Position numbers and translations under genes: made by a program
Part shown: piece by piece, positions 45,902-56,794 of the stretch
Position numbering within the stretch: the first letter of the stretch is position 1
Layout of the letters: every line of letters begins with the position of its first letter
The notes under the pieces: model-generated
The model's database searches: none
What the model saw: the letters and a program-made list of their open reading frames with translations, nothing else
What the model was told of the DNA's origin: nothing
Assembly: GCF_027579695.1 (NCBI RefSeq)
Contig: NC_083579.1
Span: 72,277,371 to 72,341,370 of the forward strand
Direction: 5' to 3'
Origin: Neoarius graeffei
Taxonomy: Eukaryota > Chordata > Actinopteri > Siluriformes > Ariidae
DNA length: 64,000 nt

Positions 45902-47110
45902 AGACCCTTTTCACTCACGTGACCTTCGTAAGCTCGACCGCCATTTTGGACATGAAGAAATAACGGTTTATGGCACAGACCCTTTCGGTTCTCGCTCATC
46001 TAGCTGCTACAATGACTGCTTAGACTGCAACAATAATACCTAACACACATTTAAGTATCCGTCGTAAAGACGTGAAACTCGTCAAGTGACGAGTGTGTTC
46101 ATTGATAAGCTAACACAATCTAAAAGTAGACATACCATCACACTGCCCTGGCGCTGTGTATAGTTTACCTTCTATGGTTTGTGCACTCACTATTTGCCAT
46201 TACTTTCTCCAACCCAGTGTTCGAACTATGCCGATATTTTCGGGGGGTCCCTTTTTTTCCCTTGGGGGGGGGGTGCTTGCGCTGGTCTCAGAGCGCGGAT
46301 CTCCAAACACATGAGAAGCCTCTCTTACGCACATATCACTCAGACTCCACACCTCCACACGCATCGCGTCTGAAGTCATAACTCATCAGGGGAAATCGTG
46401 TCTGCATTGGCATGTTCAAAAAACAACCTCGCGTCAACAATGATACCACACGCAAGAAAAAAAAACAGTCAGGCTACTCAACACATTTGATCCACAGCAG
46501 CACCAAAGCATCACTGGAAATCATGTCAACAACCAATCTTCCATTTCAACACGCGTCAACAAACAAATGGCACCACAAACATGAATGAATCAGTCAGGCT
46601 ACCGATTCCAAACCCACAGCAGATGAATAATTAAATGCATCTTACCTTAAAGCAGAATCGACCACAAAGGAAGTCTGTTGGCACACTTCCTTTCTACTAG
46701 TTTGTGTCCCCAACCTGGCAGTAACAGTCGTTGTCATATCAGTTTATTTTATCTTTGATGTAAACACAACACTTCGGATATGCAAATGCTTCCCGTTACA
46801 CACGATTGCTATGTCAATAAACATCATTTTGCCAATATTTTAGAGACCATCCATCTTCTCCGTCGGTCAGCATCTGTCGGGATCCGATAAAATGATAAAG
46901 CTTGCCTTGTGTGTTGATGGTTACTACATCCAGGTGCACAACAATATAATGGCATGATGGAAGTCTTGCTGAAAGTAAAAACTTTCTTTGATGGCTATAT
47001 TCCTTTCGATGCTTCGCCGTCGTTCCTCGTTGTTGGCTGTGGTAGACTACTGGTAGTACATGTCCAAAATGGCGGCCGCGTTTGTCGTGACGTCACGTGA
47101 AAAGAGTCCA
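45902..47110. mobile_element. MITE inside the hAT-type element
   Basis: Inverted ends: left GACCCTTTTCACTCACGTGA with CCGCCATTTTGGACATG, right (reversed) GGACTCTTTTCACGTGACGT with CCGCCATTTTGGACATG. About 1.2 kb, no coding capacity seen. Confidence 0.7.
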
Positions 47111-47219
47111 TAGGGATGTTAACCGATGACCGTTTGACCGGTGGTTGACCGAATCAACGTCAACCGGTTAATTTTTTTTTGGTTGTCGGTTAAAAAAAAA
47201 AATCAATCGTTTTGAAGCT

Positions 47220-48426
47220 GCCAATTTTGGAGCGGAGAACCTGGAATTCTGTGTTTGTAAATGCTTGGGAACGAATCCAGAGCAGCTGTGATCGGTGTGA
47301 CGGAAACTTGGCTTGACAACTCTGTAGAGGATTCTGAAGTTGAGATACCAGGCTACGTCATACAGCGCAAGGACAGGAATTGTTCAGGTGGTGGTGTCTG
47401 CGCATATATTCATAGTGACTTGGCTTTCAACCCAAGACTGGATATGAGTGGCGATGATATGGAGTCTGTGTGGATAGAGCTACTTCTACCAAAGACTCGA
47501 CCCATTCTCACGGGAGTTGTGTACAGGCCTCCTAAGCAGATGAATTTTTATGAGTGTCTCGAAAGAGACTGTGATGGTGGTAGCAATCTTGTCGATATAG
47601 AGACTGTTGTGCTTGGTGACTTTAATACGAACACTCTCAAAGCTAATGCGCTGGTCAGCTCTATGAAGAGTTTTATGCGAATGTGTGGTATGAAACAGTT
47701 GATTGATGTACCTACTAGAGTGACTGATAAGTGTGAGTCGATCATAGACTTGATAATGGTCACTGATCATGACAAGATCAGTCAGTCAGGTGTATTGGAT
47801 ATCGGTCTAAGTGATCATATGTTAATATACTGTACACGTAAGACTAGAAGGTCCTTATTCAACCAACATAATACTGTACATGTGCGTTCACTCGAGTTAT
47901 TTTAAAGAGCGATTATGTCAACATCTTGTTAATACTGATTGGTCTGGTGTGCTGGATTGTCTAGATGTATGTGAGGCATGGTCTCAGTTTAAGTCATTAT
48001 TTCTTGGTGTTTTGGATGTGGTTGCTCCATCCAAAGAGATTCGAATTAAACAAAGAACCGAACCATGGATGACGAGCGAAATTTTGGATTTAATTAGAAA
48101 TAGAGATCGTTTTCTGAATAGATACAAAAGGTCTAAAATTCAAGAAGATTATGACAAATTCCTATTTTATCGTAACCAAGTTAATTACAAAAAGAGCAAA
48201 GCCAAATCAAATTACTATGTTAATGTTGTTAATGAAAACCAAAACAAACCAAAAAAGTTATGGCAAGCTCTGAAAGGTTTAGGCTCTTCTTCAAAATGTA
48301 AAACTAAATCATGTAATATTGGTCTTAATATTAATGATGTATTGAATTTTGACAAGAAAGCAGTTGCTACACATTTCAATACATTCTTTACTACCATTGC
48401 CTCAAAACCTGTAGAAAAACTGCCCC
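47220..48426 (+). mobile_element. LINE fragment with APE endonuclease
   Basis: Plus strand, truncated at both ends. First frame (47,261-47,905): VIGVTETWLDNSVEDSEVEI, RNCSGGGVCAYIHSDL, VVYRPPKQ, VVLGDFNTNT, IDLIMVTDHDKI, GLSDHMLIYC, an APE-type endonuclease. After a frameshift near 47,900 the second frame (to 48,426) gives RTEPWMTSEILDLIRNRDRF and ...KKLWQALKGLG, the linker before reverse transcriptase, which is absent. A different LINE lineage from 34.5-37.8 kb; probably L2/CR1 type. Confidence 0.78.
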
Positions 48427-48514
48427 TGGGCAGTGGTAGGTTTTGAACTGGGGGTTACATCGTGCATTCTGAAAGTATGTTTCGGTCTAGCCAACAATGC
48501 ATGTTATTGCAGAT

Positions 48515-48738
48515 CATATCTCTCCACACAAACTAAAGGCGCAGATGCCGACTTTTTCAAGACTGAATCGCGCAGATCCGATTGCTTTCCTTTGAGCATA
48601 CAGAAGGAGGAGTTAGACAGGGGGCAAAAGAAAGCAAGGCTGGAGCATGTGAAAAATCAAGAGGAGTTGGCTAAAAAGAGGGAGAGGACCAACAAGCTTT
48701 TAGCTCTTGCTAAAAAGCTCAAATTAAAGAAGAAATAA
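48515..48738 (+). other. lysine-rich terminal exon-like piece, unrecognised
   Basis: Follows an acceptor-like TTATTGCAG. It encodes about 74 residues ending KEELDRGQKKARLEHVKNQ..., a charged coiled-coil-like tail, with a TAA stop directly joined to AATAAA. It could be the last exon of the hAT-type element's gene or of a lost transposon gene. Function unknown. Confidence 0.35.
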
Positions 48739-48769
48739 ATTTTCTGCACCATGAAACTGAAATAGTTGT

Positions 48770-49125
48770 CTCATCTCATCTCATTATCTGTAGCCGCTTT
48801 ATCCTTCTACAGGGTCGCAGGCAAGCTGGAGCCTATCCCAGCTGACTACGGGCAAAAGGCAGGGTACACCCTGGACAAGTTGCCAGGTCATCACAGGGCT
48901 GACACATAGACACAGACAATCATTCACACTCACGGTCAATTTAGAGTCACCAGTTAACCTAACCTGCATGTCTTTGGACTGTGGGGGAAACCGGAGCACC
49001 CGGAGGAAACCCACACAGACAACATGCAAACTCCGCACAGAAAGGCCCTCGCCAGCCACGGGGCTCAAACCCGGACCTTCTTGCTGTGAGGCGACAGCGC
49101 TAACCACTGCACCACCGTGCCGCCC
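48770..49125 (-). mobile_element. tRNA-derived SINE (copy l)
   Basis: Full-length SINE with target repeats CTGAAATAGTTGT and CTGAAGTAGTTGT. Confidence 0.92.
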
Positions 49126-49518
49126 CTGAAGTAGTTGTATATATTGTAAATAGACAAACACTTTATAGAACCAAAGGAAAAATGTATTCATAAATCATAT
49201 AAACCATTATTTAATATAGCAGTGAATGTGTTACCTTAGTTTGGATTTAGAGCACCATCATGTTGGTGCTCACCTGGAATGTATATGCAAAATTTATCAC
49301 AAAAGGCCTACTGTATGTCAATGTTTCCTTTTCATAGGTGTAGTTGATCTTTATCAAATGAAAGTTTAAGTAATGTATGTACTTGAAAGAGAGTTCTACT
49401 TTCGTATAAGTGTCAATTTTGTAAGCAAACAGGGTATGGTATTTCAACAACATTTGTAAAATTTTGATGATAAAATAAATGGTTTTTAGGGTAAAAAATC
49501 TCTAAAATCCATGAGCTC

Positions 49519-49598
49519 CCGGGGGCTTCGCCCCCTGGACCCCCACCGGGGCTTTGTCCCTGGACCCCACTGGGGGCCTGCGGCCCCCAGACCCCCGG
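49519..49598. repeat. GC-rich hairpin cluster
   Basis: Repeated GGGGGCTTCGCCCCC-, CCGGGGCTTTGTCCCTGG- and GGGGGCCTGCGGCCCCC-type inverted motifs inside an AT-rich part of the hAT-type element. Confidence 0.75.
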
Positions 49599-50169
49599 CT
49601 AATTTTTCAGATTTTTTCATCACAAGCCACTCTCATTCCTGCAATATAAGTGTAAATTAGAAAACAAGGTCAAAAACTCCTGGTCCATGGAGGGGCAAAC
49701 AATAGTCTAACTCTGCTTACGCTCAAATTTCTGTCTAGACACACTTTGCTTTGAACATATTCCCTTTTTGCAGAACAGTACACACAGCTTTCTACCTAAC
49801 ACATAACAATCCATGGGATTTCCATAGGTATTTTGATGCTGGGTAGAAAACATTTTCTATGATTTATTAGCAGTCACATCACACATTTCACTACCAATTG
49901 TCCTAGCACAAGAAGGCATGTGGCAAAATCTTGAAGTTTCATTTGTGATTGTAAATGCACCACAATTAGTCACTGACCAGTTTTCATCTAGTCCCTGGTA
50001 GGTTAATACATAAAATGTAATAACAAAGTCACAAACTCAAGGTCCATGGGCTATCAAAAGTCAAATAATGACAATAGTGCAATTGTGACGAGGGTGGGCA
50101 AAGTTGGGGGGCCCAAAATTCTAATCTTTCATGGGGCCCAAAATTTCTGGCGGCACCCCTGAATGCGGT

Positions 50170-51073
50170 AGTTACCTTTCATCATGTTTTCCTGAAAAAA
50201 AAAAACTAAAAACAAATTGCGTCTTGCAGTATTGAAATCTGAGAGCATTTAACACATTTCAGTTAATAATTAATGATGATTGCACGCACATGCACATTTT
50301 TCTTCCTGTTGAAGTGCATCTTATGAAAAGATTGGATGTCACAAGCGTGTAAATGTTGCTCATAATCCTGCGTCTGGTGCACTGTGTGTGTGTGTGTGTG
50401 TGTGTTAATCAGGGAATCGACAAACTGTCCAAACGTCAGATCAAATGTCATTTATTAAATAAATAGGCTTCTTTTTTGCTCTAATAATTCCCATGTGGTC
50501 ATTCTGATGGTGATGAACACTTAAATCAGATTTATAGGAAATCGACACGAAATCTGCCCGTTTTGTTTGCACAAACCTCACCAACTGTCACTTGAGATTA
50601 GTCATTTCTCGGAAATTCGTGAACTGAATGTCCTGTTGTATGTGGATTTGAACACCCAAACACAACACAGCGCTTTCGCATCATTATTTTTGTAAGATTC
50701 CAACAACAATATCTAATTTCAGCGGAGTCAGATGAACCAAAATAATCCAGATAACCGGGGTTCCACGCGTGACATCATGGGAGATTAGCCCTGAGGCAAG
50801 GCTGCCTTTTTCCGGGATCCGGAAGCCGTGATTTATCAATAGTTTTGTGCTTGATAATAAAATAACAAATAATTAATATTATTTTCCCCCTGCTTTATTA
50901 ATTCATGTTGATCGTTACTAATGATATTCATTTTAGAGTATTATAATAAGGCATTACATACACTTTAAAGAAAGAAAAAAGAGCCTCCGAGTGAATGACT
51001 TTGTTTATATCTCTCATAATGTCATTAATAATAGGAACTAACTTGTTTTGTGGATGTTCCACTTCATTAAATA
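50170..51073. other. spacer, (TG)n run
   Basis: A (TG)n run at 50,383-50,405. The rest has no recognised gene or repeat. Confidence 0.5.
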
Positions 51074-51075
51074 TA

Positions 51076-52686
51076 CAACCCCGATTCCAAAAAAGTTGGG
51101 ACAAAGTACAAATTGTAAATAAAAACGGAATGCAATAATTTATAAATCTCAAAAACTGATATTGTATTCACAATAGAACATAGACAACATCTCAAATGTC
51201 GAAAGTGAGACATTTTGAAATTTCATGCCAAATATTGGCTCATTTGAAATTTCATGACAGCAACACATCTCAAAAAAGTTGGGACAGGGGCAATAAGAGG
51301 CTGGAAAAGTTAAAGGTACAAAAAAGGAACAGCTGGAGGACCAAATTGCAACTCATTAGGTCAATTGGCAATAGGTCATTAACATGACTGGGTATAAAAA
51401 GAGCATCTTGGAGTGGCAGCGGCTCTGAGAAGTAAAGATGGGAAGAGGATCACCAATCCCCCTAATTCTGCGCCGACAAATAGTGGAGCAATATCAGAAA
51501 GGAGTTCGACAGTGTAAAATTGCAAAGAGTTTGAACATATCATCATCTACAGTGCAAAATATCATCAAAAGATTTAGAGAATCTGGAAGAATCACTGTGC
51601 GTAAGGGTCAAGGCCGGAAAACCATACTGGGTGCCCGTGATCTTCGGGCCCTTAGACAGCACTGCATCACATACAGGCATGCTTCTGTATTGGAAATCAC
51701 AAAATGGGCTCAAGAATATTTCCAGAGAACATTATCTGTGAACACAATTGACCGTGCCATCCGCCGTTGCCAGCTAAAACTCTATAGTTCAAAGAAGAAG
51801 CCGTATCTAAACATGATCCAGAAGTGTGTACGTCTTCTCTGGGCCAAGACTCATTTAAAATGGGCTGTGGCAAAGTGGAAAACTCTTCTGTGGTCAAACG
51901 AATCAAAATTTGAAGCTCTTTATGGAAATCAGGGACGCCGTGTCATTCGGACTAAAGAGGAGAAGGACGACCCAAGTTGTTATCAGCGCTCAGTTCAGAA
52001 GCCTGCATCTCTGATGGTATGGGGTTGCATTAGTGCATGTGGCATGGACAACTTCCACATCTGGAAAGACACCATCAATGGTGAAAGGTATATCCAGGTT
52101 CTAGAGCAACATATGCTCCCATCCAGACGACGTCTCTTTCAGGGAAGACCTTGCATTTTCCAACATGACAATGCCAAACCACATACTGCATCAATTACAG
52201 CATCATGGCTGCGTAGAAGAAGGGTCCGGGTACTGAACTGGCCAGCCTGCAGTCCAGATCTTTCACCCATAGAAAACATTTGGCGCATTATAAAATGTAA
52301 GACACTACAAAAAAGACCTAAGACAGTTGAGCAAATAGAATCCTACATTAGACAAGAATGGGTTAACATTCCTATCCCTAAACTTGAGCAACTTGTCTCC
52401 TCAGTCCCCAGATGTTTACAGACTGTTGTAAAGAGAAAAGGGGATGTCTCACAGTGGTACCGTAAACATGGCCTTGTCCCAACTTTTTTGAGATGTGTTG
52501 TTGTCATGAAATTTAAAATCACCTAATTTTTCTCTTTAAATGATACATTTTCTCAGTTTAAACATTTGATATGTCATCTATGTTCTATTCTGAATAAAAT
52601 ATGGAATTTTGAAACTTCCACATCATTGCATTCCGTTTTTTATTTACAATTTGTACTTTGTCCCAACTTTTTTGAAATCGGGGTTG
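51076..52686 (+). mobile_element. Tc1-type transposon, full length
   Basis: Flanked by TA, with inverted ends CAACCCCGATTCCAAAAAAG and about 60 bp of inverted repeat. It carries one long transposase gene (next entry). Its right end lies 51 bp from the nonamer of V12. Confidence 0.93.
51438..52526 (+). CDS. Tc1 transposase, full-length ORF with altered first catalytic Asp
   Basis: Encodes 362 residues, about the usual Tc1 length, without stop or frameshift. N-terminal helix-turn-helix (RRQIVEQYQKGVRQCKIAKS, residues ~12-31, and STVQNIIKRF), a GRK-rich hinge (KGQGRKT), second helical domain to ~115, then the DDE domain: TLLWSNESKFE (~150-160), IFQHDNAKPHTA and SPDLSPIENIWR. The first catalytic residue is Asn154 where the family has Asp (WSDES), so the enzyme should be inactive. 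The Met at 51,438 is chosen because it gives the standard N-terminus. No host role is implied. Confidence 0.92.
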   Translation: MGRGSPIPLILRRQIVEQYQKGVRQCKIAKSLNISSSTVQNIIKRFRESGRITVRKGQGRKTILGARDLRALRQHCITYRHASVLEITKWAQEYFQRTLSVNTIDRAIRRCQLKLYSSKKKPYLNMIQKCVRLLWAKTHLKWAVAKWKTLLWSNESKFEALYGNQGRRVIRTKEEKDDPSCYQRSVQKPASLMVWGCISACGMDNFHIWKDTINGERYIQVLEQHMLPSRRRLFQGRPCIFQHDNAKPHTASITASWLRRRRVRVLNWPACSPDLSPIENIWRIIKCKTLQKRPKTVEQIESYIRQEWVNIPIPKLEQLVSSVPRCLQTVVKRKGDVSQWYRKHGLVPTFLRCVVVMKFKIT

Positions 52687-52737
52687 TAACTGAAAGTTTA
52701 AATATGGTATGATCCAGTGATTCCCCAGTATAGGGAA

Positions 52738-52775
52738 CGTTTTTGTAGCAGAGTGAGGTGACTTGGAGCACTGTG
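52738..52775 (-). other. V12 recombination signal (RSS)
   Basis: Heptamer CACAGTG (52769-52775), 22 bp spacer, nonamer ACAAAAACG (52738-52746). Confidence 0.88.
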
Positions 52776-53212
52776 CTGTACATGCTGCACAGTAATACAC
52801 AGCACTGTGTTCCTCTGCTGTCAGTTTGATGAGATGGAGTGTAGCGTGTTTTTCACCATCTCCAGATAGGCTAAAGTGATTCGAGAAAGAATTTTCAACT
52901 TTTACCTCCTTGAAATATAGATGTGCAATAAGTTTCATGGAAGTATCATTCAGCGATTGTTGATACCACAGTATCACATAAAACTCAGAATTGTTGTGTT
53001 GGCAGTGCAGTTCAGTGTTTTCTCCTGGAAACTTCATCAGATCAGAGGGACTTTGACGAATGTTGTTTTTTTGTGACTGTCCTAGAAAATAAAGACAAAC
53101 ATGATTTTAGTGTTGAGTTTGTGGTATTGAGCTTGTATGTGCTGCATGTGTGTAATATCGTACCCATGACTGAATGTACTACAGTCAGTAAGATAAGAAT
53201 GCATGTCTTCAT
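52776..53212 (-). CDS. TRAV: T-cell receptor alpha/delta V segment V12
   Basis: An intact V segment. Leader exon 53164-53212 (MKTCILILLTVVHSVM), intron 82 bp, V exon 52776-53081. It reads QSQKNNIRQSPSDLMKFPGE, ELHCQHNNS (Cys23), VILWYQQSLNDTSMKLIAH (Trp41), IKLTAEEHSAVYYCAACT (Cys104; YYC rather than YFC). The signal follows at once. An extra Cys lies two residues after Cys104 (CAACT). No break seen. Confidence 0.9.
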
Positions 53213-53416
53213 CTTGAAGAGATTTCTGGGAAACAGCACACAGATAATTAGTACAGTTGACTGTTTTAGATGAGCTGAGTAATGAGTCTGTTACAGAAAC
53301 ATCTGCAGATTATTCACATAGTGAGGTTCCACCCACATCACATGCTTACAGTCACTGTAATATACCTCTCAATTTCCACTAGTAATAGTCTGGATAAGAA
53401 TTAGCACTAGCATTAC

Positions 53417-54300
53417 CAAGTTGTACTCCACTCACCGCTCACCAATCACTAAACCTCTAGTCTGAGTCCAGTCTCGAGTCCCCAGAATTCAAGTCCAAGT
53501 CATTAAAGAAAATTTCGAATCGAGGCCACTATTGATCCGAGTCGAGTCCAAGAACAAGACTCCAACCACACCATTTGACGGTGGCTGTTGCTGCCTTTAT
53601 GTGAAAGTGTCTCTGTTACTGTGTTGGACTAACATTCCTGCTCGACTGCCTCATTTTAGTTACTAGGCTACAGATAAAAAGCTTGTTCATCACTCAGTAA
53701 GCCCCACCCACTATCAACAGGGCAAATAACATGACAGAGGGTTAACACTAGCTAGTTCATCGCTCAGCAAGCAAGCCCCACCCACTATCAACAGAGCAAT
53801 GGACATAGTGTGTCACTTCCTTCTCTGGGTGGAGTCTTGCCAAATGACGATTGAAGTTCGAGGTTGTCCCCGTCGTCTGCTCGATAGTACTTCTACATAT
53901 GGAACACATAGCAGTGCATTTTTTCCCACTGCACAGGAAGTCCGTAGAAGCAAAGCGGACAATCCTAGGGGTGTTCTCTCCAGGCATTTTAGTGCCATTA
54001 ACGTTAGTTTGTTCCTGAACATGACGTATGAACAGGTGAATGTGCATTCTCTTGTACAAAATTAGTATAAAAATTAATGTAGATTTAAATATCTTATGCC
54101 AAATTATTACGGCATGTTCCAAAAAAAAAAAGAAAAATTGCGAGTCCTTATCTTCAATTTATGAGTCCGAATGCAGTTAATGCAAAATCCGAGTCCAAGT
54201 CCGAGTCATCAGTGCTCAAGTCCAAGTCAAGTCACGAGTCCTTAAAATTAGGGCACAAATCGGACTCAAGTCCGAGTCCTGGACTCGAGTACTACAAGCT
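53417..54300 (-). mobile_element. hAT-type element (copy 2) with BED finger remnant
   Basis: Ends like 29,379-30,261 (AAGTTGTACTCCACTC and reversed CTTGTAGTACTCGAGTCC) with GAGTCCAAGTCCGAGTC subterminal repeats. The minus strand at about 53,790-53,990 reads KKCTAMCSICRSTIEQTTGT, TSNFNRHLARLHPEKE, a BED-type C2H2 finger as found at the start of hAT transposases. The catalytic part is missing. Confidence 0.72.
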
Positions 54301-54326
54301 TGCTGCTCAGCCAACTCCTGATAGGC

Positions 54327-54840
54327 CTAGGACCTGTCAGCAGATAAGCTTTTTCCATTTATCCTGATCTTTAATAATTCAGCTTCCATTACAGAGTCCA
54401 AAGATGTCAATTTTGCTGTGAGCGACTCAGTAATGTTTTGGATCCATCTCTTTCTTGGCCGTCCTATGGGTCTTTTCATCGTAGGTTTCCAGACAAACCA
54501 TTTCTTTGGTATTCGTCGGTCCTCCATTCTCATCATATGACCAAGCCACCTAAGTTGGACACACTCCACACTCCACAAAAGTGAGGACACTCTCCACACC
54601 CAGTTCTTGGCTATGTTTTTTCATTCCTGATTTTGTCAAAATTGGTTACACCCTTGATCATTCTAAGAACTCTCATGTCCATCGCCTGCACCCTACTCTT
54701 GGCCTTTGATGTAAGAGTCCATGCTTCGCAGCTGTAACATAGTATTGGCCGTAGGATGGGCTTATATATGCATATTTTCACTTTTCGTGGTATGTGTTTG
54801 TCTTTTAGAAGAGGGAAGAGCAGGTTCCAAGTTGTACTAT
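54327..54840 (-). mobile_element. LINE fragment, reverse-transcriptase C-terminus
   Basis: Minus strand in two frames: LCYSCEAWTLTSKAKSRVQA and MDMRVLRMIKGVTNFDKIRN, then (54,327-54,599) QLRWLGHMMRMEDRRIPKKW and KRPIGRPRKRWIQNI. The RWLGH..RM and RPRGRPRKRW motifs are typical of the C-terminus of RTE/craniate-LINE reverse transcriptases. Truncated 5' and frameshifted near 54,600. Confidence 0.7.
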
Positions 54841-55099
54841 GGAGAAAGTAAGAATTATTCTATCCACATTGACTGGATATGAGCAATCACACACTCTGAT
54901 TGGCCACTCTAGGCTATCAGCTCATATATCGTGAGGAGAGGAAAACAAAATGGTGGAGCGTGTTCTGAACCAACTGAGGATGAAATAAAAACTCTACTCA
55001 AAAACAACCCCCCCACCCCCAAAAAAAAACAAAAATATGGAATAAAATTATTTGATGGTAAGAACATATCTTTTTTTAATTTTTCAAGAATTATTATTG

Positions 55100-56164
55100 G
55101 GGCGGCACGGTGGTGTAGTGGTTAGTGCTGTCGCCTCACAGCAAGAAGGTCTGGGTTCGAGCCCTGTGGCCGGCGAGGGCCTTTCTGTGCAGAGTTTGCA
55201 TGTTCTCCGGGTGCTCCGGTTTCTCCCACAGTCCAAAAACATGCAGGTTAGGTTAACTGGTGACTCTAAATTGACCGTAGATCTGAGTGTGAATGGTTGT
55301 CTGTGTCTATGACTACGTTCAGACTGCACCCTGAAACGACCCATATCCGATTTTTTTGCCCATATGCGACCTGTATCCGATTTGTTATTGACAATCTGAA
55401 TGACACAGATCCGATTTTTTCACATGTGACCCAGGCCGCTTGGATATGTGGTCCTAATTCTGATGCATATCCGTTATTTTCACATGCAACTGCAGTCTGA
55501 CCGGACAGGTCGCATTCATGCGACCTACACGTCATCAACAAGAGACAAACGTCACTATTCTGCGTTGGCTAATTCCGCCTCTCTGGTGGAAAACAACAAC
55601 ATTTGTACAGTTTTCATAATTTAAATAGACTTTTATAGAATTGATCAAGCTAATGGTGGATTTGGTAGGGACCTGGATGTTAAATCATCCTGTATTACAA
55701 GATTATAAGATTGTTCTGGAAATTTCCAGTAATTTGACACCTTCGGTCTCATTAGTCTGCTGCCCACATTAATCAGATTATTGTGTGAGTTCTGCCGCCA
55801 CCACAAAAACCACATCGCCAGGTCTCGCCTCATCTCCATGCTTTACTTGCAAACTTGAAGAGTGCGCTTTTTTTTGGTTTACGTATTACGTAGATGTGCT
55901 TATTACGTGTCAATTTGCGCATGCGGGACACTTTTGGGTCGTTTTCCGTTCATATTGGAGATCGCATACAAGTCTCATATAATTGGTAATGTGAACGGCC
56001 TAACAAAAAAATCGGATTTCACAACAAATCGGATATGGGTCGTTTCAGGTTGCAGTCTGAACGTAGTGTATGTGTCAGCCCTGTGATGACCTGGCGACTT
56101 GTCCAGGGTGTACCCCGCCTTTCGCCCGTAGTCAGCTGGGATAGGCTCCAGCTTGCCTGCGATA
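55100..56164 (+). mobile_element. tRNA-derived SINE (copy m), split by a MITE
   Basis: SINE head and body at 55,100-55,311; the body resumes at about 56,069 (TGTGTCAGCCCTGTGATGAC) and breaks off at GCTTGCCTGCGAT. The gap is a MITE. Confidence 0.88.
55312..56068. mobile_element. MITE inside SINE copy m
   Basis: Inverted ends ACTACGTTCAGACTGCACCC and (reversed) ACTACGTTCAGACTGCAACC, followed by GAAACGACCCATATCCGATT on both sides. TATG repeats at the borders suggest the target site. No coding capacity. Confidence 0.8.
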
Positions 56165-56474
56165 AAAACAGTTATTCCACTCAATCTCGTCATACACGGC
56201 TTATAGCCAACTCGGCGCTACGCGTCTCATTGGCTATCAGCTCATGTATGACTCGATTTCGTGGAATAACTGTTAAATAAAATTTTATTAATGTTCCTGG
56301 ATAATTAAAGTTTAGTATTGATGATGCTCAGTAACATTTAGTTATCCATTAACTTGTGAAGTTCATCATTACAGGAATACCATAAGACTATTAAAGACAG
56401 ATTCTTATGTGGAGGTAATTTCCTCCAAATCCTCCATCAACAATTTCCATCATATCACCAGTGGCCCATTGAAT

Positions 56475-56667
56475 GAATTTGAGCTCATCTCCTCTCCTGT
56501 ATCAAGTCAGGTCAAAAGAGCTTGACTCCCCACTCACATCTGTATTGCAGTGTGCCTTGCCAGACGGCAGTAGGTACCATTTTTATGATGGTCTTTGGTA
56601 TGACCCGACTGTGAGTAGAACTCCCGATCGAGAGGCGGACACGCTAACCACTAGGCCACTAGCCGGT
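56475..56667 (-). mobile_element. second tRNA-derived SINE family, one copy
   Basis: Minus strand starts CCGGCTAGTGGCCTAGTGGT with box A-like TAGTGGTTAGCGTGTCCGCC and a degraded box B (CGGGAGTTCTACTC), then an unrelated body. The tRNA-like head differs from the common SINE here. Confidence 0.65.
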
Positions 56668-56756
56668 ATAATGAAGTATTATTTGTGTTATTGTGATCTT
56701 TTGTGTTTAGTGTAGCTTGTGATGTGGTTAAACAGGTGTGCAGATGATTAAAGGGA

Positions 56757-56794
56757 GGTTTTTGTTTATAAGAGAGGATGTGTGTGACACTGTG
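56757..56794 (-). other. V13 recombination signal (RSS), consensus
   Basis: Heptamer CACAGTG (56788-56794), 22 bp spacer, nonamer ACAAAAACC (56757-56765). Both elements match consensus exactly. Confidence 0.92.

Larger units (their letters stand above)
44398..50161 (+). mobile_element. hAT-type transposon remnant, 5.8 kb
   Basis: Left end CATGGGCGCCGACAGGGG and right end (reversed) CAGGGGTGCCGCCAGAAATT, with the 8 bp target repeat AATGCGGT at 44,390-44,397 and 50,162-50,169. An N-terminal exon at about 44,742-44,836 reads MKSGCQKRKERQLKAERDRR and RQLVTQFFPKK followed by a GT donor, as in TTF/ZMYM1-like hAT transposases. A second exon-like piece ends GGAAAAGGAG before GTAAGC at about 45,135. 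The catalytic core is missing. A MITE, LINE piece and SINE lie inside. Confidence 0.75.
54856..56275 (+). mobile_element. Crypton-like non-autonomous element (copy 2)
   Basis: Starts TATTCTATCCACATTGACTG and encodes SEPTEDEIKTLLKNN...YGIKLFDGK, as at 23.5 kb; ends with the same hairpin-like block (56,166-56,275, ...GTGGAATAACTGTTA). A SINE carrying a MITE is inserted inside. Confidence 0.45.
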
